From positions 13,917,001-13,981,000 of the forward strand of contig CM060979.1 of NCBI GenBank assembly GCA_030765065.1: a stretch of DNA of 64,000 nucleotides, in the 5' to 3' direction. This document shows, piece after piece, positions 1 through 10,924 of this stretch. Source of the stretch: Deroplatys truncata (Eukaryota > Arthropoda > Insecta > Mantodea > Mantidae). Numbering within the stretch: position 1 is the stretch's first letter; every line of letters starts with the position of its first letter. The position numbers and the translations under genes are program-made. A model generated the notes under the pieces. That model had not been told where the DNA came from, made no database searches, and saw only the letters and a program-made list of their open reading frames with translations.

Positions 1-465
1 TTTCTGGGAATGTCTCCAAAAGTATTCTTCATTGTGAACGACTTTTGCATAACTGGTAAACCATAAGAGATAGACAAAATTTTACTACACAAAAAATGTA
101 GATCTCGTTAAAATACACAACTTATGTCATATACATTTCTTTTGTTGAGTGAACCGTTTTCGAGATATTGCTTGTTATTCCCTTAAATTTTCCAATACTT
201 ATACTTTTTCTCAAATTTGTTATTCATTTTTTATGTCCTGGACTTGCAAAGAGAATGGAATGCTCCGCATAGCAACCAGCGTTAAAATATTTGACCATCG
301 CTTAAAAGCTACCGTATTCCCCTTGCATCTACAAGAAAATTAGCAATAAGATTGACATCTCGATATCGCGATTAACATAAAGCATATGGAGAATAGGCGT
401 TTGTAAAAATAGATTGTACAAGAGTAGAGAAAGTCATGTGAGTGTAACACATCAGATTTTTTTTT
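1..465 (+). repeat. Repeat R copy 1 (3' part, cut by window start)
   Basis: The window opens inside a copy of the ~1.1-kb repeat here called R. It ends with the family terminus GTAGAGAAAGTCATGTGAGT, then GTAACACATCAGA and a T run. It is very similar to the copies at 22686-23485, 47389-48266 and 54039-54805, so the insertions look fairly young. No coding frame of interest is present. Confidence 0.85.
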
Positions 466-692
466 ATGTCCTGGACATGCAAAGAGAATGGCATGTGCCA
501 CATAGCAACCAGTGCTTAAAATATTTGACTATCGCTTAAAACCTACCATATTCCCCTTGCATCTACAAGAAAATTACCAATAAGATTGACATCTCGATAT
601 CTCGATTAACATGAAGCATATGGAGAATAAGCGTTTGTAAAAATAGTTAGTACAAGAGTAGAGAAAGGCATGTGAGTGTAACACATCAGATA
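466..692 (+). repeat. Tandem duplicate of the last ~230 bp of repeat R
   Basis: Directly after the first R terminus, the final ~230 bp of R (from ATGTCCTGGACATGC to ACACATCAGA) occur again, with a handful of differences. The two terminal units are head-to-tail, separated only by the T run. Positions 693-1337 hold no gene or repeat I recognise. Confidence 0.85.
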
Positions 693-1353
693 TTTTTTAC
701 TACACTTTGTAGTCACGTCAAGAGTATAAGAAGAAAGCCATAAAACTATGTAAATTTGATGTGAAACATTTAAAGTAATTTATAATATATATAAAGAAAA
801 TAAATGTAAAACAAAATTTCAGGAAAAGAATCAAAAGATATTGATAGGAATGATTTAAATGAGTGTATAGATAAAAAATGTTATAAATAATAAACCTAAA
901 TAAGTGAAGGATGCTAGCAATGCAAGTGTACAGCAAAGCAACACTCGTCAAAGATGAAGAAAATCAACAAGGAAAAAGATGCCATTGCAACTTTGAAAGC
1001 ATCAGATGTATAATCACCAAAGAGAAATTTTGCAGAAGGTCTTTGAAGAAGAGAAAAGCAGTGATAGGTATATTGTGAAGTTGAGCGAGTATATACTGTG
1101 AAATCTTAAATAGTTATGTGGGAGTCTCCTGAGGGGTAAATAATAACTCCATGAGAGCGTCTAGAGAAATTATCTTCACGTAGAGAAATACATGAACTAG
1201 ATCTTGTGCGAGGCAGGGTTAGGAATTTATAGCTCCCCATAAACTTTAACAAATACACAGAGTAATTAATAGCAAAGTACATGGCTTGAAAAGCAATTAT
1301 AAAGTAAATAAATTCAGGAACGTAACAAATGGTATCATTCTTGAGATTTTGTT

Positions 1354-1810
1354 GTTGTTTAATCTATTTATTTTATGTTGCTTTAACTACATGGTCATAT
1401 CACGGCGGATCTGTTAGTAGATAACTCATGGATCGATGTGTGGTGGACAGTTAGCCTTCTAGGTCTCATCCCTGTAACCATACCTTGCTTCATCACATGT
1501 CCACAGAGACCTCAGTGCTTAGCAGCCGGATGTTCTGCTTCGTGCCATGCAGATGGCATTAGGGTGCCGTCCAGTCTAACTCCTTTCATTTTCCATGGAT
1601 AGTTGGCACAGTATTTTTCACTATTATTATTGTTTTAGACTTAAGATGGAACTTTGGGTTGTAGTATTAAATATCCAATATGGTATTTACCTTGACGGCT
1701 GAGGGAAATCACATAAAAAACCTCAGTCAGATTGTTTGGCCCATGGGATTCGAACTCGGGACCTCCCAAATGCAGGCCACAGACGCTACGGCCCGAGCCA
1801 TCCTGCTCAG
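1354..1810 (-). mobile_element. tRNA-derived SINE with 16-bp target-site duplication
   Basis: The insertion is flanked by TTCTTGAGATTTTGTT at 1338-1353 and 1811-1826. Its minus-strand 5' end carries a tRNA-like head: an A-box-like GGCTCGGGCCGTAGCG followed by a B-box GAGTTCGAATCCC near 1745-1800. The body has no open frame. The long perfect duplication indicates target-primed retroposition by a LINE. It is a third SINE family, distinct from those near 18.1 kb and 52.8 kb. Confidence 0.75.
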
Positions 1811-1865
1811 TTCTTGAGATTTTGTTACATGGAATAAAAAACAATCTAAATAAATTTTGGAAACT

Positions 1866-2810
1866 GAGACAATATTAATTGTTTTATTATAATTAAAATT
1901 CAATAACAGCCCACCTTAAAAACAATATGTATATAATTATTATTTAAATTGTATGCAAAATCATTGTAAATACTTATTTTTATTGTTAACGCATTTATTA
2001 ATGTTATGTAAATGTTTATAAACTCTAATAGTGCAAAAACTGTGAGAATAATATGTTTTAGGATGTTAATAATGAGGTAATAATGTAATTTTTTTTATGA
2101 AAAGATTGGTAATAACGTAATTTCGCTTACAGTTTGGAATTAGCCAATCAACAATAAAGAAATATTTTTAGTTTGAATACTTAAATTCTATTGGACTAGA
2201 ATTAGCCAATAAGAGACTGGCATTACCGAAGCTATAAGATTTTTACCATTGAATTCATTCAGTCGTGGGCAAGATGCTATAAAGAGCAGACGTAAAAGTC
2301 GCGGGTAAGATGTTGTAGAGTACGGATGGTAAAAATTGTGTTCTCCGCTAAAATGTATAAAGTGCTCACAGTTTTTCTTTTATAAAGTGTTGTGTTTATA
2401 AATGTGCAAGTATAAAGAGAAATAAAAAGAAGTGAAATTAAAAAGTAAATTCTGTGATGTATTTTAATTCTTGTCTTATCACAACCTTAAAGGAACTTGT
2501 GTTTCTATAGTGCGACTGAAAGCAGCCGAGGCAAAATAACTTAATAATATTACGTAAAACAAGCATCATCTTCACTATAAAGTTTGGCGTCCCAAGCATC
2601 AAACAACATCAAAGTGCATCTTCATTACGTAACCTAAATACATTTTTAAAGTGACGCACATATGCGGGGATTTTCACACCTCATTTCCAGCATCCAGCTA
2701 AATAACTTTTTCAAAGTTGGCAACAAACAAATATGAGGTTCAATTCATTCTTCAAATTGGTGTCCCTCAACGTGGAGCTAAATAATTACTTAACAGCACA
2801 CTTTTTCAAA
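1866..2810 (+). mobile_element. LTR-like relic A1 with PBS-like unit array
   Basis: About 0.95 kb, homologous along its length to the inverted copy at 62466-63600. After the LTR-like body come several degenerate units resembling a tRNA-Lys primer-binding site (TTGGCGTCCCAAGC near 2586, GTGACGCACATATGCGG near 2651, TTGGTGTCCCTCAACGTGG near 2758). Only this terminal part is present, without gag or pol. It is an old, broken fossil of an LTR retrotransposon, Gypsy-like by primer site. Positions 2811-3357 hold nothing I recognise. Confidence 0.6.
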
Positions 2811-3357
2811 TATACGTAATAATATTTACGTAAGCCAAAAATCTAAATCGCAAATCTTCATTATGTATTAAATCCGATATAAAGCATTGTAATATTCAAG
2901 GCTTAAAAAAGTATTGTAAAAAGAAAGAGTCTCATCACAACAATAAAAAGAAAATTTGGAACTGTTACTGTTTCAGTGTCATTTTTTAAGTACAGAACCC
3001 TGAGAGAGAATTCCTGAATGCCACAATCATTGTAAAACAGTACCAAACATTGGCAAACAACATTACATGGTAAAAACTGTGAACATAAAAGCAGCGGCTT
3101 GTGTGAAAGAACAATTAATTACCATTGATTGACGTAATACATGAACAATATTTACAAGTGTATCATTAATGAATACGTAAATCAGTTATCATTAACTGAT
3201 TCCTTCTCTGCTGAGTTATTGATTTTATATCTTCTTCTACCTTATTGTTTATTTTCCATAGATACTAATAACAAAAATATCGAAGACAGATTTGATACAT
3301 AAACAAAGAATAACATGTTCCACATACATATCAAATAAAAGGCATAACTAAACTGTA

Positions 3358-4320
3358 TTCACTCTTAGGTTGATCTGGGTCAAAACAAACCCCAGGTGAC
3401 CAGTGCACCGCTATAATGTATCCTTCTGCCATTCGCACTAGAAATACTGTCACACTTTCAGACCATGTGGCAAGTACAAGCAGCACGTAGTGCAAAAAAG
3501 AACAGAGTCCTTATTTTGACAACTGAAGTGGTGACTAGCATATTCTGTTAAGGGTTAAAGGTGATAAGATTGATAGTTGCAACAAAATAAACGTTTGCAC
3601 ATATAATAATAGTTAATTCTAAAATAAATGAACGAAAAATAAAGTAACAGGTATGTGATAACCTAATTTATTCGCTCTCTGGAAGCGGCACTTTATTAAC
3701 TGTTGACAGTTCATTTTAAAAAACAAATTGTTACGTAAAATTGCATTCTTCTTAAAATCACTACATTCTTGCATCGTGTATTTCATATGTTTTCTTCTTT
3801 TTCCGAGTGTAACCACTTTTCTCGTTTCAGATTTTTCTGCACAAGCACTGTTTATACTTGTACTCGAAACACCGGTGAACTCAGAAGTTAATTTCACCAT
3901 TTCTTTCGCGGAAAGTGTTGGATATTTCTCACATAACTTATAATAAAGATTCACCACTAGTCAATGGTTTGCGTGGCTAATGCTTTACGTAATTCGACGA
4001 AAACACAAAAGCAAATTCACCATCCGCCAGATACTAAACACAACTGCTGGTTTCTGGCTGTAAACAATATTCTGCGCCTACCCGGATGTCAGGTGACTCA
4101 TACGAATTGCGTCATGAGACTTGTAGCTCTGTTTTACGGTATAAATCAGCGTTAAATAAAACCTAGGTATTTGTATAGAATATTATACTATTTAAGGATA
4201 AATTCATTCTAAAATTCAGAGATTAGCATGGGACTACTTTCCTGGGTGCATTGCTGCCGTGTTGCACCACGGTGCACTGACCACGTGGGTTGTTTTGCCG
4301 CGGATCAACCTAAGAGTGAA
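3358..4320 (-). mobile_element. TIR DNA transposon relic (Tc1/IS630-like), copy 1
   Basis: Inverted ends begin TTCACTCTTAGGTTGATC and end GATCAACCTAAGAGTGAA, with TA on both sides (3356-3357, 4321-4322). On the minus strand (3957 downwards) a 112-codon frame reads NLYYKLCEKYPTLSAKEMVK, then TGVSSTSINSA and SDFKKNAILRN. This looks like the N-terminal helix-turn-helix of a Tc1/IS630-like transposase. No catalytic region follows. A shorter copy in opposite orientation sits at 25481-26252. Positions 4321-4680 hold nothing recognisable. Confidence 0.75.
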
Positions 4321-4679
4321 TATAGTGTAATATAAACCATTTCATAACATAGCAATAACCTCAGAGGGTAACCTGGTATTTCAAAGTGAAGATACATTTA
4401 GCAAAACCTACTAGGCATTAGTACTTTTATTAGGAATTGTGCTTGTGCTTCCTACTTAGTATCTAAGCCATTGTATTTTTAGTGCCATTTTTATGTTGGA
4501 TTACATTATCCCATGGAGTTTGAAGTTTGGCCCACTGCAATCTTTACTTTACCATGTTTAACTTTCACTGTATACTGAGGAATGGATAAATGAGTGGGAT
4601 GTCATTCTTCAGTAACACCTGCAAAGTTGGTAGTATTTCCTAAGTGCCCTTTATGAGGCAATGAATTATGCGGATACTA

Positions 4680-5120
4680 TAAAGCTAGAAGTACAGCCTT
4701 TGTTTCACACTGCGAGTCTTGCACGTCAGTCGCCACAGCTCAGACTCCTGCCAAAACAGTTATAATATCTCTGCAACAGCCTCATGTTCTCATAGTTACA
4801 ATTACAGTGATAATAAGCAGATACCTTATCATAAGAGATGTTGGAAAGGCTGTCCGTCTCTATCTATATATTTCTGACAACTTCTCAGGAAATTTTCATT
4901 TACAGTCGAGACTTCAATATCTGAAATAAAGTGAATTTCTCGCCTGATGTTTTCTTTTAATTTTTCTAATGCATGTGTTGTTGCATACGTCTAGTTCGCC
5001 ATAGATGCAAATCGCATACAGTTAAAGGACCTTGAGGACCATAATGCTTTACTAATTACCCAATCTTCAAAACTTTTCAGAATAAATTTAATGACTCATA
5101 AATCATCAGATGTATGTCGG
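4680..5120 (+). repeat. Left arm of an inverted repeat around a LINE
   Basis: Several stretches recur in reverse complement at 6800-7130, for example ACAGTTATAATATC near 4759 against GATATTATAACTGT near 7037, and TTTACAGTCGAGA near 4900 against TCTCGACTGTAAA near 6908. The arms are diverged and gapped. The space between them is occupied by the LINE fragment at 5230-6735. Confidence 0.6.
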
Positions 5121-5229
5121 TAGCAGAGTCTTGTTGGAAAAATCCAGACTGACATTTAACGTCTGTCAGGTATACAAAACATGGCAGAAGTCATTCCTGT
5201 ACCTCTCTGCATTTTTTGTTCAGAAAATA

Positions 5230-6735
5230 TGTTGTTGTTCACCAATGGCACTGGGGATTAATTGATCTGCATCATTTTCCCTCTGGCTTCCCAATATAAA
5301 GTCTGTAAGTTATCACTTTTAAGGCTTTTGCATTTGGCGAGATGATGTTTGTTCCAGATGACATCTCCTTTACACAGAGTGCACTTGGGTGTAGGTAAGC
5401 ATCGTATCTTGTAAAGATGTTCTGCAAGGCAATCGTGGCCACTTGCCATCCTAAATAAGGCCACTGCAGTCTTCCTTGGCATTTTTTGTATATCAACTCT
5501 ATCTTTAATAGTCTTATAATCTTTATCCTTTAATTTATCTTCTTCATCAAGTCTCTGCTGTCTTTTGAAATGTTGTTTAATGTTATTTAATTGTTTATTT
5601 ATTTCTATTTGTCCTACGGGTTTTATTTGTTGTATTGCACCTTTCTTTGCTAATTGATCCACATGTTCATTGCCCAAAAATCCAACATGAGCTGGGATCG
5701 ATTGTAGAGTGACATGATTTCTAGTTTCAACTGCTTTAATTAGGCTTCTTATTTCTTTAATATTTCTTGTTGTTTTATTATTGTAGTTTACTATTCCATC
5801 TATGGCTGATTTTGAGTCTGATAAGATGACTATTTTTAGTTTTATGTATGGTCTATATAAAATGTTCTGTAATGCTGCTTTTATAGCTGTTAATTCTCCA
5901 TCATAGTGGTTTGACATTTCATCTAATGTTAGATACTGTGCAAAATGTTTACAGTATGCTCCTGCACTGGCATTTTTTTTATTGATGAGGGATCCATCTG
6001 TATATATTTGGAGCCATTCTTTTTCTGGGTATCTTTCATTTTCCGTAGCTATTGCTATGGCTCTCATTTCATCTGGTATATTGTTTTGTTTGTGTATTGT
6101 GTGTATCAGGTCATTCTGATATTGTATATCAATATATTCTATTGGACTCATTACCTCTGTTGCAATTATATTTGTTGTAATTATATTCTTGTATTTTAAT
6201 TTATTAATATATGTTCTGAAGCTTATTTGAGTTTTTAAATTACTTACAGTATCTGCTGTGTGGTACCACTTGTATCTGTTTCTATTGACTTGCAGTTTTT
6301 GTGCTAGAGTAATTGCTTTCAACTCGTGTTCCAATTCTATAGCCATGTTTTTTGTGAAGCTTTGTAGTACTGTAATTGGTGTTGTTTTTACAGCTCCTGT
6401 TATTATTCTTAGTGAATTATTTTGTGAAATCTCTTGTTTAATGTTGCTAGTAGTTCTCCTCCATACAATAGGTTAGGTTTTATATATGTTTTATATGTAT
6501 TATTAAGGAGGTCCATGTTTCCACCCCATTTTATTCCTGATAAACGTTTTAAAATGTTGTTTTTGTTAATTTTATTTGTTACATTGTTTACATGTTCAGA
6601 AAATATATGTCGTATTATTCTGTATGCATTTACTGCACACCACACACCAATTTTCATGTCACATAAGAGAGTCTGATGTGTAAAATCGTAAAATACGGAA
6701 CGTAACCATGTAAATGGAACCATGTTTTGCCAGAG
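5230..6735 (-). mobile_element. 5'-truncated LINE with RNase H domain
   Basis: The minus strand encodes the 3' half of a non-LTR retrotransposon ORF2. Residues from 6723 down give the end of the reverse transcriptase (KRLSGIKWGGNMDLLNNTYK, then YIKPNLLYGGE). The frame 6346-5258 gives an RNase H domain: IYTDGSLINKKNASAGAY with the first Asp, DGELTAIKAAL with the Glu, ILSDSKSAIDG with the second Asp, and IPAHVGFLGNEHVDQLAK with His and the last Asp. A Cys/His motif near the end (CTLCKGDVIWNKHHLAKC) follows. RNase H after RT points to the I/R1-type group. The two parts are in different frames, so the copy is dead. A diverged relative lies at 20163-22165. Confidence 0.85.
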
Positions 6736-6799
6736 AACGATATTAAGTATGGGTCAGTTACTCTATCATTGATTTTGCAAAATCCAATTACAGAAACTT

Positions 6800-7130
6800 A
6801 CCTGATTCTGATGACCATGTAAAAATAAGGTGTATGCAAGAAATCCTCATACATTCAAAGAACTGAAAGAAAACAAGTGAGAAATGAATTTAATTTTAGA
6901 TATTGAACTCTCGACTGTAAACAAACATTTTCTGAGAAGACGCCAGAAAGACGGAGAACATTCTCAATATCCCATATGATAAGATATATGCTTATTGTCT
7001 TGTGGCTGTAAGTATAAGAATGTGACATAGTTGCTCTGATATTATAACTGTCTTGGCGGGAATCCGAGCTGTAGTGGCATGCACTGGCCACCGTGTGAAA
7101 GAAAAGCACTGTACTTCAGATGTAGACAAA
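6800..7130 (-). repeat. Right arm of the inverted repeat around the LINE
   Basis: Reverse-complement counterpart of 4680-5120. The 84-codon minus frame here is not a recognised protein. The stretch 7131-7351 is intron leading to the USP32 acceptor. Confidence 0.6.
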
Positions 7131-7351
7131 AAATGTTTGAGTAACTAAGGACTTTATAAACGCTTCTGAATTACACAACAATTACTAAACAAAAGTTAGC
7201 AATTAAGTTGATGCTTTAAATGCCTGCATTTGGCATTTAATCAGGCTAGAAGAATAGTGTTCTTATCTACTGGAATGTTTGTATTATTTAATACAATGTG
7301 GCTTCAAAGGTTGAGTTTAGGTTATTATGCAGTTTTGTTTTCTTGTTTCAG

Positions 7352-7553
7352 AATGTTCCTCCTGACGATCAGAAAATAAAAACTTTGGTTAGTAGTTCCT
7401 TATATGCCTATGAATTGCCAGATAACATGTGTTCTGGGTCAGTTTCCGGAGGTGAGGAAGAACGTCTCTCCCTTTGTTCCCTTAAGTCTCAGAGAGAAGC
7501 TCAGACTTTCACTGCGATTCAGCGTTCAGTGCAGCCTAAACATCAGCCTTCTG
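7352..7553 (+). CDS. USP32: USP32 internal exon A (catalytic-domain insert)
   Basis: USP32 is a ubiquitin-specific cysteine protease that removes ubiquitin from substrates; in vertebrates it is membrane-associated (family knowledge). This exon follows a pyrimidine-rich acceptor ending TTTCAG and stops at CTG|GTAAGA. It is 202 bases, starts in phase 0 and leaves one base over. The peptide begins NVPPDDQKIKTLVSSSLYAY and continues ELPDNMCSG, matching the human stretch that I recall as NFPQDNQKVRLSVSGFLCAF followed by EIP. The rest is a Ser/Glu/Gln-rich low-complexity linker with little conservation. The upstream exon carrying the rest of this insert and the catalytic Cys box is not visible in the first 7.3 kb and probably lies before the window. 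The short open frame running upstream of the acceptor is intronic. Confidence 0.85.
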
Positions 7554-7917
7554 GTAAGAGAAGTACTTTTTATTCTGCTTTAGATTTGTTGTTGCTGCCA
7601 TTATCATCTCCTCCTCCTCTTCTTCCTTCCCTTCCCTCTTTACTTTTATATATGTTTTACAAGGGGTGGTCATAAAGTTTAATTATCACCTCGAAAAAAT
7701 CAAGTTGCGACCATGAAACTTGATGATGGTGTTAGCACCCTTCAATGTGAGTATGTCTTGGCCGAGACCTTGATTGTAGAAGTCTGCATTTTGGCTTTTC
7801 AGGAAACGAGAATACAGGGGGGGGAAGCATGTGTGACACTGTCCTGTGCCGAATAAGCTGTAACATTGTCATGGAGGAAAAAGATACCCTTGAACAGCTT
7901 CCTGTGAACTGTGTCAT

Positions 7918-9353
7918 TGACTAATTTTGAAGATTTAAAAGCTAGTAACAGTGATGTGTCATAATTTAAAATAAGGAGTGGTAATAATTCTTCTTTTGGT
8001 ATGGTTGGGAAGAATGTAGTGACATCAAGTCTGTGGGTGATATATTTATATCTGAATGGTGACTGGTTAATTCTAATGAATTTGATAATTTTTGATGTGG
8101 TATGTAGTGGTAATAAAATTTTAGTGATGTAGTGTAACAACCTTCATTCCATCACAAAATCTTTAAACAAACCTCAGGCCTAACTATGGGAAACCCCCTT
8201 TCACCATTTTTAGCAGAACTATATATGAGCCATTTTGAATGCCATATTACTCAATCTTTCCCACATCTATTCAAAACCTGGTATAGGTATGTAGATGATA
8301 TTTTTGCTATTGTTCCAAAAAAACTTTCAGAAGATGCTTTGAAATTATTAAATTTACAAAAAAGGTCTATTAAATTCACAATAGAAAAAGAAGAAAATGG
8401 CCAATTACCTTACCTAGACATCAGGATCATCAGAAATAATGCACACAACAAACTAACGTTCGGCATTTACAGAAAACCAACGCACCAGAAAATTATATTA
8501 AAAACAATAGCTACAATCCTACAAGCCACAAACATGCAATTTTAAATAGTATTACAAACAGGTTAGTACATATACCAATGGAGAAAGTGGAATACCAGAA
8601 AGAATACCAACACATTATCAACATAGCCACTATGAATGGATAGCAGAAAAAAACAATAGATAGAAGATAAAGTTTGAAAGACAGAAATACATCCAACAAA
8701 CGACTACTTTACTCAGACAACAAAAACCACAAGCATATAGGAAATTCACTTACCACCCTTGGACACATCATAAATTTCAAAGGATTTTCAAGAAATACAA
8801 CATCACCCTGTCTCCACAGAATAACCACAATATACAGAAACTACTATGCAACAGAACAAAAGATCCTATCCCCAATGAAAAATTGGCTGGTATATATCAA
8901 ATTGTTTGTAATGACTGTAACCTGGTATACATAGGAAGAACCAAAAGAAATCTTGAAATAAGACTTAAAGAGCATATGAGATGCATTTACCAAAAGCAGC
9001 CAGATAAATCAGCAGTAGCACATCATTTCTGGTCTTCAAACCATGATATCACTCCAAACATAAAACTCTTAAAACCGATCAACAGCAGCAATGAATTGGA
9101 CATCCGGGAAAAAATACATATTGTCAAACACAGGAATCACCTAATGAATTCCGAACTGCCACCACCCAGCAGCCTTTGGAGGTTCATCAACCCGGGACCA
9201 GAGAACACCACTAGCCACACACATTCCCCAGACAATAACCGACAAAATCAGTTGAGGAGATGCTGACGATGGAAGCAAACCGTCTCCTGAAACGTGTTCA
9301 AGTAAGAACATTTTAGTGATGTAGTGTAACAACCTTCAAGTCTCTTTGTTTTA
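7918..9353 (+). mobile_element. Penelope-like element copy 1 (PLE1)
   Basis: Flanked by an 11-bp imperfect duplication (AACTGTGTCAT at 7907-7917, AACTTTGTCAT at 9354-9364). It begins TGACTAATTTTGAAG like the other PLE copies. The reverse-transcriptase part (8186-8508) has GNPLSPFLAELYMSHFE and WYRYVDDIFAI with the YVDD catalytic pair. The C-terminus (8883-9266) is a GIY-YIG endonuclease: GIYQIVCNDCNLVYIGRTKR, then RLKEHMRC and DKSAVAHHF. At 7930-8142 a piece with DVTTFFPTIPKEELLPLL, the first catalytic Asp region, lies inverted. The direct repeat GTGATGTAGTGTAACAACC occurs at both 8124-8142 and 9315-9333. The copy is rearranged and inactive. Confidence 0.85.
9263..9300 (+). other. Hammerhead-like motif at the 3' end of PLE1
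   Basis: CTGACGA, then T, a GGA...TCC stem, GAAA, and a near-palindromic ACGTGT followed by TC. This is the order of a type I hammerhead core (CUGANGA, stem II, GAAA, stem III, UH). This copy is worn; compare 58451-58488. Confidence 0.45.
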
Positions 9354-10364
9354 AACTTTGTCATGTTTAAAATGATGTGCAAGATGTTAAAAACTGATTT
9401 TCACATTTTCCAATCTCCTTGATTGTGATACGCCGGTCTTGGAGCACCATTTCCTCCACTTCTCTTGAGATTCCCAGTTCTTCGCAGAGAGATGGTCAGT
9501 CACTTTGTTCTTCGTCATTCAAAGTTGTTTGACCACACTGAAAGTGTCTGAGCATCTGACTACTGTGTCATATGATGGTGCATTGTTGCCATACACTTCC
9601 ACCAACTCAGCATGGATTGTTGCAGTGTTGTAGAAAATGAATTACTGCACGATAGCTCACTTTATCAATGGGGTGCGCCATTTTGTTTTGACTCCTCTAG
9701 TAGTATGCTGCGCTACTGTGGCGCAGGCATCTAAATTGTACCGGGACTGCATACAGGTACATGCAAACAAAAAAAAAAAAAAAAATATGTGTATATATAT
9801 ATATAACTTTCTTTTTTCGAGGTGATAATTAAAACTTTATGACCACCCCTCGTACTTGTATACTATCACCTTTAACATGGAAGGCTATATTGGGACTTTG
9901 ACCTTAGAAACAATTGCTCAATGCAGTGATGTTCATTTATTTTATATTTGGTTCATACCATTGGGTTTTTACTTCTCCAAGTTTTAAACTTTGAGTTAAC
10001 ATACAATTCAAACATTTCTGTAGGGGAAGGGTTCTAATCCCTTCAAGTGTAGTGGTGTAGGCAGTACCCACTCATGGTACTTCTGATGTCACTAGAAGTG
10101 CATTGCGCCCAACATCTGAGTCCCCTCCCTCCCTCCAGTTGGGGAGTTGTTTGGATTGGGTTGGACTCGGCAGGGAAGTGGTTCCCAACTTCCATTTGAG
10201 ATTGGGTGTGTTTGGGCAGTAATGTTTGCGGGTTGTGAAATGCCTCAACGACCTCTGGTACCAGGCTAGACAGCTACGAGATGGTGAGCTAGAACACTGT
10301 GCCCCCTTGGAGGTTCTCCTTTGGCGTTTATACACCTAAGTGGTGTATCCACTTCTGTCATGAC

Positions 10365-10432
10365 TTTGTGATGTAATGGTTACCATGCTAGCCTCTAGTT
10401 CCCGAGGTTGCGGGTTAAAACTCTTATGGGAT
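10365..10432 (+). repeat. Orphan tRNA-like head of SINE family 1
   Basis: GTAATGGTTACCATGCTAGC and TTCCCGAGGTTGCGGG match the head of the SINE copies at 45824 and 63905, but the SINE body is missing after 10432. Upstream (10010-10360) is an unassigned G/C-richer stretch, and 10433-10924 shows nothing else I recognise. Confidence 0.55.
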
Positions 10433-10924
10433 GTTCTTGACAGAGAGGTCATCTAATGTTAAAGATCTATGAAATAATTTAAGGACATGTTGGGCTGTAA
10501 TCTGTGCAAAAACACCTCAAAATTTTATCTCCAGACTGCCAAGAGTTTGGCAGCTGTACTGATCGCAAAGGGTAGATACTTTGAAGAGGTCAAATCTAAA
10601 CCATATTGTATTGTGCTTAATGATACAGATAGAAAATATTTATTTTGTTGGTCTATTTAGTTTTTAGGATGTGTTTGTACATTGAAATGAAGTATATAGA
10701 TTTTTTCATAGGTGATTGAAAACATTTGACCGGTAGTGTACTTGTAATAAGAATCAGGAAATTTGTGAAGCCTTGTAATTAATTGGAGTCCTTTTAGCCT
10801 AATATGTCAAAATCCTAGTAGTATTATTATCTTTCTGTACAGAATCAAATTTTGCAAAAAAAAAACTATATTTAATATATGGAGTTTGTTAGATAAATGC
10901 CCATGTTATAAATTAAAAAAAACT

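Larger units (their letters stand above)
7660..9852 (-). mobile_element. Mariner relic split by a Penelope-like element
   Basis: Inverted ends CAAGGGGTGGTCATAAAGTT (7660) and AACTTTATGACCACCCCTCG (to 9852) are bounded by TA at 7658-7659 and 9853-9854. Without the inner element it is about 0.77 kb, so it is internally deleted relative to a ~1.3-kb mariner. On the minus strand 9650-9365 resembles a transposase N-terminus (HAELVEVYGNNAPSYDTV) and 7917-7660 keeps GIFFLHDNVTAYSAQ, the region of the second catalytic Asp. The Penelope-like insertion occupies 7918-9353. Confidence 0.85.
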
